From the NCBI GenBank assembly GCA_964036275.1, contig OZ038436.1, positions 11,621,904-11,685,903 of the forward strand: 64,000 nt of DNA, given 5' to 3'. Below the pieces are notes generated by a model that saw only the letters and a program-made list of their open reading frames with translations, ran no database searches and was not told the DNA's origin. The stretch's first letter is position 1. The number at the start of each line of letters is the position of its first letter. A program made the translations under genes and the position numbers. Of this stretch, positions 1-11,554 are shown piece by piece. The DNA comes from Litoditis marina. Taxonomy: Eukaryota; Nematoda; Chromadorea; Rhabditida; Rhabditidae.

Positions 1-653
1 ACAAAGTACACCCAGAAGGCAGCCGGTCCCAATTGAATGTATAGAAGAAATCAAGGTTGTCGATAGGAGTTGATGGGGGATACTGTAGGTTTCACTTGAA
101 ACGTGAAAAAACACTGGAAAATATGCTAATTTTGGAATCTGATGTGTTTTCACTTTTCACGTGATTTCGATTCTTCATATTCGTATCGCTTGAAATTTCA
201 CATGTTTTCCATTCCATATTCCTGAAACTTTGAGACTTTCTCTCCTTTTGATTCTTCATGTAAAGTTGTCTAGTAAGACTTAATTCGTTCAGTTGTTGTA
301 TTTTTCTCTTTTCTATTGTTTTTGTAAGATTTTTAACGTTGTCACAATTTGTTTTCAGTATTCTTATGTGGTAGTCTACATATTAGTCCCCAATTCACTT
401 CTTCTATGATATCTCAACTATTGGATTGTATCTATTAATTTTTAAGTGAAATTACTGCGTGAATATCATTTTGGTTGGTCATATACTATTTCTGTGTTCG
501 TGTAGTGTTTTATTTTTTTGTCTCAAAATAAATCACTGTATTAATCTCTGGTTAGTTTTGATTGGGTTTCAACCACCCTGTTGCGTATCTACAAATATTA
601 AGAATGTGGAAAATGATCAACAGGAGATGTGTGAATCTTCATTCAAATGTTTT
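1..653. other. Upstream non-coding region
   Basis: AT-rich sequence before the WASHC3 start codon. I see no conserved coding stretch; short open frames here have no recognisable motif and no splice-compatible partners. It may hold the promoter or the 3' part of a neighbouring transcript outside the window. Confidence 0.5.
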
Positions 654-655
654 AG
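646..655 (+). promoter_or_regulatory. Splice acceptor abutting the WASHC3 start codon
   Basis: A TTTTAG acceptor ends exactly one base before the ATG at 656. An acceptor touching the start codon, with no evident upstream coding exon, is what a spliced-leader addition site looks like in nematodes. A conventional 5'UTR intron would look the same. Confidence 0.45.
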
Positions 656-3568
656 ATGAACTCGCAGTTGAACTCCATTAGGACCGATATCAATCTTGCG
701 GAGGTTAGTTTGTCAACATTTGGATTTGAATGCGTAAAATTTAACTACAGACAGTTCTGTATCGAGTTGAGGTTACTGTAGTTTTCCTCGTGAGCAATTT
801 TGCACTTCAAAGGTGAGAGACGAAGTATCATTTTGTTTTTGTAATTATTGGTAAAAAGTGTTTACATCAGTGGACACTCGGAAGTTGAGAGTGGAGGAAT
901 TTCATCTATTAATCGCGTACCAGTTAGAAACAGTAGAAACTTGAATCTGCAGTATCCAGAGTGCGCGACTATATTATTTTGACAAGAAAGAACCATAGAT
1001 GTTGTTGGGATTGTAGTCTAGGTCATGGAACTCAAGTCAGAATATGCGACTATGTGAATATCAAACTATAACACGAGAGAAATATGTGTGAACATCGAAC
1101 TACAACAAATCCTGAATAACTATCTTTCCAGGTGCCGCCACTAAACCACCGTCGTATGGTTGCCTTCGTCAACTGTTATCTGATGCGAATGACGGACATG
1201 TTGAACGATTTCGCCCTCAGGGCAAATGACGTCATTTTGGCCACCGAGGAACAGCTGAGAGTCACCGACAAACGGCTGGCAATACTCGAGAAGAAGGTAC
1301 GGGGGATTGTTATATAGAAATGATATACATTATGAGAGCTTGGCAATGTGATTTGTAGTATGATAGGCTGTCAATACTGGAGAAGAAGGTATGATACTGT
1401 CTAGTTTGCAGTATGATCTCAGTTTGTAGTCTGCTCTCGTAGATTGATATATAGAAATGATATGTAGTATGAGAGTGTCAATTCTGGGAGCAAAGGAACG
1501 ATAGATTGTGGATTTGAGATGATGTGTAGTTTGTAGTTTTGTCTCAAACTACAAGATACGGTAAATTCTCATCCGAAAGGGTATAGTATGATCTCAAACA
1601 ACAGTCGGCTGGCAATACCAGAGAAGAAGGTAAGGTGGACTGTTTCAGTTGTTAATTGTAGAAACAGTTGTTCCACGACTGAGGTTACCCTGGCAGCTAT
1701 AGATTTTCTGGAGGTAGATGAGAGCGCAAACAGTATAACACTCTGTATCTCTCTGATCGGCATACTATCTCGGAGGGAGTTGGTAAAACTGCTAGAAATA
1801 TGGCTTGGAATTGAGATCAAGCAAACTACAACGAATATTTGGCCCATGATTTGTATTGCAGCTGTCCGGTATAAGTCTATCTGCTGCCAGTCCAGTGGTC
1901 CCTTCCCCAAGTGAAGTAGAGACGCCTTCCTATGTGAGACCCGACCCGCCTTCTCTTGTGGAGAAAGAGAAAGATGCGACGAATAGAGAGGAAACTATAG
2001 TAGTTAAGGTACTGTCAACACGTTCTAGTGAAGTTATTCGAATAGTGGAGACAGTTCGCTTATTGTCATGCACATACACCACAAAGTGCAGATTTTGAGC
2101 AGGACTTGGGGTTCAAACTACACACAGAACACAACAGAACACATCTGAACACCGTTCATCTCTGTATGCTGCTTTGAATAATAATAATAATAATAATAAT
2201 ACGTGCTTTCTACAATAAATCACACCCACGTGCTGCCTAATCACTTTACTTGGAGACACCCTACTTAACTACTGCGCTGGTGCAGTCTCACTATTCAAAG
2301 GCCCGATTCCACAACGAATAGGGTATTTCGGTAACGGTAATAGTTTAACGGTGAACATGTAGCATGCTAAATAGAGAATTCTCTGTTTACAGGTAGATCC
2401 ACCCGCAGCTCCAGTAGAAGTAGCCGTGCCGCGACCCCAGTCTCTGTCTACTCTCACAGTCAAGGACGACCCCGCATACGCCAAGTACTTCAAGATGCTG
2501 AAACTGGTGGGTTTACAATACATTGCAATATTATATCACCAAACACTTAGCCGATACATTTCACGTCTTCAAAGCAGGACGATTATGTGGATCAATCCCG
2601 TGCCCCCAACGGTCCTCTAAACTGCAATGGAAAAATGTATTGCAGTTTTGAGGATTGAGGTGTTGGGATTGGACCACATAGTAACTCTTCTTTAAGTTAC
2701 CTCATACTAGATAATCCCAAAACGAAACTGATTGGTTAAAAACTGAATAGTTCCAAAACCGCAAAGAACCGAATGCCATCGAACTAAACTTCGTGTTTGT
2801 TTTGTATCAGTTAGGCTGACTTGTTCTTCCACTTTTGCCGAATAAGTTCGTTGTCAATTCTTCTATCCTGGTTGGATATAACTGGATAACCCCTGAGTAG
2901 CAGAGATATTCTATCAGACTTTTTCACATATAGTTTAATATATCAGTATCTTCGATTCCTGACTTTTCAATTGACTTTATCTTTAACTCGTTATTCGTTA
3001 AGCATGTTTATCATCATTTTGTAGTTCATATTCCGATTTAAGTATTTCTTGTAAACAGGGCGTGCTGGAGCCAGCCGTGAAGTTGAAAATGCAGTCCGAA
3101 GGAGTCGATCCATCCATTCTAGAGTACGTTTCAGTTCGATATACTCTGTTTCGCATCCAGATGGATTTTATACGTGTAGTTCCTTCTTTGATGAATGAGA
3201 ATAGTTCTCTTTTTCTCCAACTTTTTCTTCAAAATACAAAGGAGGAACTTCTACGTAAAGCTCGTTTTCATCTGGTAACAGTCATTCGTAGACGGCATAC
3301 TGTAATACTTAGGAATGAAGCCGATCATATTGAATCGGAGAACCAATAACTTATTTGCTAACATACACTTTTACAATAACAACAATTACTTTTACCAGAA
3401 ACGGCTACTTTTACAGTTTGTGAAATGGCCAGTCTTATATTTTTGTGTGATTACAGTAACCCCACGGCTCCCTCACCGAATGCAGCTAAGGTCCCGGATC
3501 AATCGATAATGGAATCGGACAACTCGTCCGAATTCGGCGATGAGTCGGACTCTTCGTTCAGCGATTAA
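656..3568 (+). CDS. WASHC3: WASH complex subunit 3 (CCDC53 homologue), six exons
   Basis: Predicted subunit of the WASH complex, which activates Arp2/3 on endosomes for cargo sorting. Exons: 656-703, 1132-1296, 1862-2008, 2393-2506, 3059-3123, 3457-3568; phases agree and give 216 aa (human about 194). The N-terminus reads MNSQLNSIRTDINLAE then VPPLNHRRMVAFVN, matching the family's IDLTKVPAI..KRTVAFLN. Residues ending exon 2 (KRLAILEKK) followed by LSGISLS match the ILDAKLSSI coiled-coil end. The second conserved block has DDPAYAKYFKMLKLGV, then VKLKMQSEGVDPSIL, equivalent to DPRYARYLKMVQVGVP and NKMISEGLDPDLL. The tail is acidic and ends DESDSSFSD, as in vertebrates. The middle is Pro/Ser-rich linker. 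The start is chosen because exon 1 supplies the family's N-terminal motif and an acceptor precedes it. Extra copies of the exon 2 end lie in the following intron. Recognition is from memory of the family. Confidence 0.92.
1270..1632 (+). repeat. Multiplied exon-2 tail with donor site (WASHC3 intron 2)
   Basis: The last about 25 nt of exon 2 with its donor (encoding RLAILEKK then GT) recur at 1366-1390 and 1606-1632, with a more decayed copy near 1469-1495. Two of the three extra copies keep a GTA donor. They look like short tandem duplications that created decoy 5' splice sites. The intron also repeats flanking phrases such as ATATAGAAATGATAT (1313 and 1451). Confidence 0.75.
2178..2200 (+). 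repeat. (AAT)n microsatellite
   Basis: About seven AAT units in WASHC3 intron 3. Confidence 0.9.
2567..2696. mobile_element. Foldback MITE, family A, copy 1
   Basis: About 130-bp imperfect palindrome whose arms contain GGACGATTATGTGG and its complement CCACATAATCGTCC. The same element recurs at 27154-27282, 47072-47206 and 52354-52473. It has no coding capacity and lies in WASHC3 intron 4. This copy is the most diverged. Confidence 0.8.
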
Positions 3569-4239
3569 CACATCTCCTTCACTCCTGGCTTTGGCTTTGA
3601 GAACAATTTTCTAGTCTCTGTATTACCGTTTGTAGTATCGTTCTTCTCCCCCACCATTACCGTAGAGCGAAGGGTTATATTTCATTAATCAAATTTATAA
3701 AAATACATGCAATTCCTAAATTAAATTATTACAATACTAGTCTGTTACTGCAGACACAGTTACAAGTGATCCTGTTCGATTTCTGTTGTTTTCCACGAAA
3801 AAGTTTAATTTTAGAGGGTAGCAATATTGGAGTTATGTTTTCATTTAGGAGAAATTGACGAGAAATGAGTTAGATTTGATCTGCAGAGCATTACATTCAG
3901 ATTTATCTCCAATTCTTGTATTGTTGAGTTTGAATAACACCTACGCAAAACACATTTTATAATCATTGTGATCAACTGTCTCTAGTTTGAATTGCTGGTA
4001 CGTTCATGTCATATATGTATAGTTTTTCACATTGTATATTTGATGAGCATGTTGTGATGTTGTACAATAGAGATTTAATATTAATATTTAAACCGTTTTA
4101 TAATGAGCTTTTCTTGTTTTCTTATTTGCAGTGGATTGTCCCTCCCCAATGTTTGGACCAATGCCAATGTTGGCGCGAAAACGTAGCATTTGAATCAGCC
4201 AGCTGTTTGAGCGGCGCGGCTCAATTAAACCTACCACTT
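3569..4239. other. Intergenic region WASHC3-PLK4
   Basis: AT-rich sequence between the WASHC3 stop and the PLK4 5' end. It should contain the WASHC3 3'UTR and polyadenylation site; I see no canonical AATAAA close to the stop. A CAG acceptor near 4131 followed by an open stretch ending in a stop could be an alternative 5' exon of PLK4. Confidence 0.4.
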
Positions 4240-4255
4240 TTCTATATAATTTCAG
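4240..4255 (+). promoter_or_regulatory. Acceptor upstream of the PLK4 start
   Basis: A pyrimidine-rich ATATAATTTCAG acceptor 43 nt upstream of the chosen ATG. It could receive a spliced leader or end a 5'UTR intron. Confidence 0.4.
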
Positions 4256-4297
4256 TCAATACTTGCTGTTTGTATTCCTACAACATATTGAAATGCA

Positions 4298-7200
4298 ATG
4301 TACGTCGGATTACGGCTAGAGGTCAGTGACTCTTTTATTTTGTTCGATTTTTACGCGTTTTCCGATTAACTTTGTTGGATTCGACACAATTCAATGCATT
4401 TCTTCATTCATTGCTATTAAGTAAAAGTAATGTTGTAATGTGTGTAATTATAGTAATTATTATTGTTACAGGATTTCCACATTGTGAAGGAGATAGGGAA
4501 GGGTGGCTTTGGTGTTGTATACGAAGCCACCCATCCACAGCTGAAACGGGTCGCCCTCAAAAAGGTCAGTCTATCTTTCCTTTTATTTACTTTATCTATT
4601 AGAGTGTATTGTGTATCTTTTCGTATTCATTGAGAACCTAACAAACATGGTAGCATTTATTTCATTATATGATTAGTGCGTTTATTTCCACTTTGCAGTT
4701 TTAAAAAGAATCAAGCATACAAACTGACTAGTACCAAGATTTACGAGACTTGAATGTAATGAACTAATTCCCATATTCAAATAGTTAAAATTGAATTAGG
4801 GTGTTTGATAATGTGACTACGTGACTACGTATAACGTATAACATATTTATAAGCACTTTTCACATCTTTTGTTTGCAGATTCTCAGTGGTGCTGGTGGCG
4901 TTCACGCCAGCAAGATCAAGTCGGAATACGAGCTGCTCCACAAAATAGAACACAACAATGTGGTCAAGGTTAGTTACTGTCAGGACTCTGTCTAATCTCA
5001 ATTTTTTGCTAACTGAAAATAACTTGACGTTGACGAGTTCCAAATGGAATGTTCACTGTTTAGGGATGTTAAAACATCAAACTAATGGAATAGATCTGTA
5101 TCTGTTAATTTTAAGCAAGGTGAAACAAGTTTGTTTGTTTTATTATATTTATATTTGACCATTCGAATCAGGAACTTCAGTTTTGTTCGTCTGCTTGAAC
5201 TGTATAATGTACACGTAGATTTCCAAATATGGGCCTATTTCCAGTTGTACGGTTACTTCAAATCGAACCACGACCATTATCTGGTCATGGAATTGTGCGA
5301 ACACGGCTCGATTCGGTCATTTGTGCGAAAGAATGGACCTCTACCCGATCCCTCAGGTATGTATATTTTTATTCATGTTATTTATTCTAAGCAAGTGATC
5401 CTTTTCTATTCATTTTACAAGTAGTTTTACATGACAATTTACATAATAATGTTCTTTATGGTTTTTGTATACTCTCATCGTTTGTACCAGATTTGAGTGT
5501 TTTCTCATACCAGTAAGATTCAACTGTTCACTGTTCTTGAAACATAAATTTATTGGTTGTAATAATTGGATTACGTTGGAGAGTTCTGTATTTTTTCGGC
5601 AAAGAAACACCTCACTTGAGTGTGTAGGAGAAAAAAGCCGTTTACATACTTCATCAAACTTAGTCGAAAGACACACTCATTCAAAAGCTCGACACTAACG
5701 AAAATTTGCACATTTTGCACTCGAAATCATGATGTTTCACGTATTTGGATCTCATAAAGAGTTCATTTTCATAGATTAGTCAAATATCACTGGTGAATAT
5801 TAGGAGTATAATTAAATATTGTAATTTTCTCCAGCGGCCTACGTGATGAAGCAACTGGTGTGTGCCGTCCGTCAATGTCACAAGATGAAGGTTATTCACC
5901 GTGACTTGTCCGCAGGGAATATTCTCATCTCACGCATTTCTACCAAGAAACTACTCACCGTGGTACGTTTTTGCTCTCATTCTGTCTTTTCGATACACAC
6001 CGGTAAAGTACGTGATAGTTATGGATGTTGCATCAAAAAGAGCCCAATTTTATAATTTTGACAAACAGGGAAACAGGTAGTGTTGCACAGTTTGATGTGT
6101 GCTGGATGTTCCGAGTTCTTCATTTTTTTCAGCATTACTGTACAACTGGCGACTGGCCAAATCCATCATTTTGACCACATTTTGTAGTTGGTTCAGATGC
6201 AACTATTGATTATCTACAAAATTTTGTGCACAACAAAGTTGCCTCTCTTACTTTGCTACTTTTACTCTGCTACTCTTCGCAGAAAATCTGTGACTTTGGT
6301 CTGGCCCGCACCCTGTCCCTGTATGGAGGAGCCGCACAAACTGTCGTCGGGACTCCCGGCTTTATGGCACCGTTAGTTTATTCTCCCTTTATATACTATC
6401 TATAACCATATAGGTATTGACCATTTAAACAAGATATAAAAATTACATTGTTTCTTTTTTCCAGAACACAGTGTAACTTTGATAATACAAGTCGTCATTG
6501 TTCTCGTATTGGAAAGTTGCAAAGAAATGAAAGAAAATGGGCATTTCTTCCATAATTAAAATGATATACCGTGTTCGTATATAAGTAGTTCAATTGACCT
6601 AAAACTGAGTAGGGCAGTCTCAAAATACAACAAATATACGTATTAATCTTACGATCCTAGTGTAGTGGATAGGTATCGCTATGTCGATTCAATGTTTCAG
6701 TCGTGGTTTAAGTCAGCAGGCCTTCATACTTCTCTCGCTAACCCAGTTCAATGTTTCAACCGTACTTGTATTTCAGTGAGTTGTTGGGCGGTGACTACAA
6801 CGAGAGTGCGGACGTGTTCTCATTGGGCGCCGCCCTGTTCACTATGTTGACTGCCGACGATCCGCCAGCGGGAGGTACGTTTACTATTTTCCACAGTTTC
6901 ACACGCACGTGAACTGCTACATTTTAAATTTGAAAATTCTAATTTCTCTCCCATAAAATGATTCTCTATTTCAAAGGCAGGCTTTTATATAGTGGTACCA
7001 TGTGCTAATTCTTGGATTTTTTTTAACTTATAGGCATCTCAATGTTTCAGGCAAACCGCCGTCGTTCGTGAAGCTGAGCAGTTTGGCGGCCGATTTGATT
7101 AGTCAAATGATGTGCGAAGACGAGAGGCGGATCTCTCTTAGAGGTATTAATTTGAGGGTTTTTCTTCAAAATTTTCAAAAATTGGCTCATTTTCTATGGA

Positions 7201-10200
7201 AAACGGGGGAAATTGAACATTTTTTTTATAACCAGGTCCATCTTATTCTTATTCATCCATGTCTTTTCTCGCGCCGGTGATGTATGAGAAATGAAGAAAA
7301 TTTGACGGTCGATATTGATAATAGGAAGGGACAAACGGTTGAAACCATGAAATAGGCTGTGCCCAAATTTATTATCTATCTTCAAACTTTGATTTCAATG
7401 TTGCAGATATTCTGACGACGCCGTTCATGACAGCCCACGTGGAGAGTTGCGATGAGAGACACTCGCGACAGATGAATCTGTCCTCGCGGGAGTTCTCGGT
7501 CGATAGGAGGGTGGGTAGCTGGGTAGTCTGGATATCAGTCATTTCTCTAGCAGAGTTTGCTAGAACCTTCAGAAAAATAGTAGCTTTTCTGTTAAATCTG
7601 GGAACATTAGCGTATTTGCAATGCTGACTTATAATTTTTACATATTTCTATCAAAAAGGGAAGTTTTCGAAAAACTGTTAAAGCTTGTTAGTGTACAAAT
7701 TGACGAGAGACACTTGAGACAGATGAATCTGTTTTTGCGGGAATTCTCCGTCGACCGAGGAGTTGGCATTCCTGGTCACAGCCATACACTTCGGCAAATT
7801 TGGCTCAATAGTCAGAAAACTTGAAAACTAACCTCCCTTTCTTCAGATTATAGGCGAATTTGAATACTTGAACTGCACATTTTGGTCGGAAAACTATTTT
7901 TCATCGGAAAATTGTTATAGATGTGGGTGTAGATAAGTGAACTGCTTGAAACGAAAAGAAACTAACTGGTCCGCAATTTCCTAGCGGAATGAATTATGCA
8001 GATGTTGGTAACAGCGTAAAAGTGTTGTAACCCTCCCGAAATTATTTCGACGTCTTATAAGAATTACATAGGAACTTCTAGCCCACAGTTGAGACACTGG
8101 TAGAACGGTAGTAACAGTTAAACTGTAGTGATATGGTCGTATACGTCCCGCGATTCAGTGGTGAACTTCTGGTAACGTTGAATCACGATTACTACCAGTA
8201 AATCGGTGATGTATCTCAAGTAACCTCAGAAATGAACTAGATATCTAATACCACACGTGATACCTGTACTAGATACGGATGTCTGCGAGACTGCTCTGCC
8301 GGCTTCTGGCTGTTTTCGGTTTAATTACCCAAGTTTGAGGTACTTTTCACCTCTGAAGCGGATTTAGAATTTAGTACGTGAGGACTAGATACTAGAGGGG
8401 CCATGAAAAGATAATTAAATTTTGTTTTATGAAAAAAATAATTTTTAAATGTTTTATTTTCGATAATTCGAAATAATTTTACTGCTGTTTTACTGCAGTT
8501 AAACTACAACTTTACTGGCGTTTTACTGCAGTAGCGACACCGTACTACTACCGTTTTACGACTGGTGATACTGCAGTAACACTACCAGTAAAACGGCAGT
8601 AGTACGATGTCGCTACTGTAGTAGAACACCGGTTTTATCTTTACAGTGCAATACGTTGCACAATTCCAGGGTGCTTCCGTGGAGAGACGCCACTTGTATG
8701 AGGATAAGGGCGGTAGATGTGAATCTGGTGACAGAAGGGGATGGTCCCGCGAGAGATCGGTCGATAGAATGGCAGCACGGAGAGGGTCCAGAGAGGTTAT
8801 ACACATGTCATTAGATTTTCCTTTAGGTTGCTGTAAATTTTAAAACTTTCTACTTTGCTAGATTCGATTCTGGTTGAAACTAATGTGGAGTAGAATCATT
8901 CTGCATCAAAATAGCAGCGTTTTTCTGAAATCGGGCAGAGATGGTAAGGGAGCTCTGGATTTTACTGACACTCATTCATTGTTTTGTCGTTTTTTTTCGA
9001 AGTAATACTTGGCTTGCAGACCTCCCGTGAGGCGAGACTACCCCCTCTAGGGGATGATAATATTCGCAGAAACTCTGCTGATAGACAGGTTTGTTCGACT
9101 GGAGTACTTCTAATTTGCCTCTTTTGTCTTGAAATTTTGAAGCCGGGCTGCATTTGATCATATTGTCAGTATTCCATATTATAAAGTTTTGGCTGAATAT
9201 ACATAACTATGAAATATGCTCATTCTTTGCAAAAGCTCAGCAAATTTTGTGTTTCTGACCCAGAATTAAGACATTTGACGTAAAACGGGTTTATTTTTGA
9301 ATAACCCCTTCTTACCGTTTTTGAATGTGCGGGTAATCAATATGTTTAGTACGGCGATCGATTGAATCTGAAGGCGAAGATGTCCGAACCAGCCGCTGGA
9401 GATGTACTACAGCAGCGACAGATTGGAAGGGTTAGTGCAATTTCCATTTTTCTAAGTCAATGGTCAAAGGTTACTATAGGAACAACTACCTAGAAAGTGT
9501 GATTGAGTGGGAAGTGCGGAAGAGTTGTTTTTTAATCATTTTCTGTCGGAAAATATGTCGGACGTGGAAAGTTATTTTGTTTTTCGTTCAGGGTTTGTCA
9601 CGTGACGTGAGTTATATGTGGCTTATTCTCATTTTTGATGCAAAGTTGCGTAATTTGGCGTATTTCGATTTTTGACGAATAGTCAGATTAGGTGAGGAAT
9701 AATATATGTTTTGCAGCCGCGTATACGCTCGAGTAGCCAGCCGCCGACCAACTTTGGCCGCGAGCCAAACCACGCCTCCAGGGATAGGGAGAGCGGATTC
9801 GAAAGCGCCGGCGATCAGGTATCGATTGCACTCACTTTTACCGAGTGGATTTTGCCGTAGGCCAATCAAAAAAAGAGATTGTCTTCATAAACCAGCAAGG
9901 TTGTCCGAATAGTCAGAAAAGTTCGAAAACCGGACTACTTTTTAGCCAAAAAGATGAAAATCGGTCCACCTTTGATGGAAAATCCTCAATTTTCACGTGT
10001 TTACATCTAAAAACGGATTACTTTTTGTCGCTTAGTCGGACCTTACTGGTGTATGATTGTCTTGATGTTGCAACGGGTTATAGGGGTACCGAACGCGAGA
10101 GATCGGTGGATAGAATGGCAGCACGGATAGGGTCCAGAGAGGTTAGACTAAGATGGTATTTATAGATTTTATTTTCTGGAACAGTGAGAGAATATAAAGT

Positions 10201-11483
10201 GAATTTTTTTCCAATTTGCTAGGAGGTTATGTTTCAGGTGCATGTGTTGCGACCTCCCGCCAACGCCACAAAGAGTGATACTGCTGCTAACAGGTGGGTT
10301 GCTCATCCTCATAGTTTGAACAAATTTGAAAGTATAACTCAAACTTTTGGCCATCTAATCGAAATGAGCATAATTGTAGAATTGGTCCCTGGCCTGCAAA
10401 AAATGTCGTCGTTTTGATGTTGCCCTATGTGAAAGCGAACATTGTCGAAAGTTTGGCAAAAAAAACGGTTTCAGTTCTGGTTTTCAAATGATCATACCTA
10501 ATTTGTATTCCAGTGTATATGTTTCTATTAGGATATGCAGATTAAGATTGTTTATCGATGGCAACAAAATTACAAATTTTTTAGTTTCAGCAGAAATCTT
10601 TTAGAAATTTCTAGTTAAAAAACGACTTTCGAGCTCGACTTTACCCATCTAATTGCAGATCTCGTACTCGTGCCTCCTCCTCTGTGTGGCCGCTCAGCAC
10701 CAAACGACTCTGTAGTCGGACCTTTGTTCGACCCAAAGTGGGAAGGGTGAGTACATTGTTGTAGCTTAAATGAAGTCAACGGTTGGAAACAAGTTACCGG
10801 TTCAAATAGAATTGTTTAGTTTTTTCTAAGAATACGTTCTCGACTTCAGTTACGAGTGACTGACAACGGCAACCTAATCTTCGAGCAGGAGAACGAGAGA
10901 GGCTGTGTCGGACATATTCTCCAAATTGCTATTGAGGACCGCGGACAGGAGGTACGGACTTATTTCTTATTTTTCGTGATTTGGGTGTTCAAGATAGTTG
11001 TAAAACTGTATAACTATTCGACCAAACATGGTTACATTCCCTGAACCATGGCGAACTAGCCAGAAAAGTAGTCGTTTTTTTTTGAGATTTCGAGGCAAAT
11101 TTTTTAATCGAAAATGTGATCAGTACATCATCTAGTACACGGTATATAAGGCAAATTGTATTGAATATGTTTTTCTTCAGTTGATGTTCTATTCCCCCCT
11201 CCGCAGTGGAATTCCGTGTTCCCGCCAAACGGATCCTCCGGTAGAAATCGACAAAACGAGCCGGATTGGGCCGTATAGATCGTAAGTTTCAGAAAATGAT
11301 TGAAAATAACCTGTTGAATAACCTGTCACCTAAAAGATAAAAAATTGTTTTAAAAAAATACCGAAATCCTGCTTTTCGGCCAGTAATCTGGTTTCCGGCT
11401 GCCAGGTGGAGGATGGCTAATGATTGAAACTACGGTGAAAATTGGTTTATATCTCGAATCTCCCCTCCCTCTCTCAATCTCTT

Positions 11484-11554
<71 letters not shown>

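Noticed and set aside
10082..10142. Constitutive PLK4 exon at the 10.1-kb duplicate
   Set aside because: Phase 0 entry from the available acceptor meets a stop codon, while skipping it keeps the frame.
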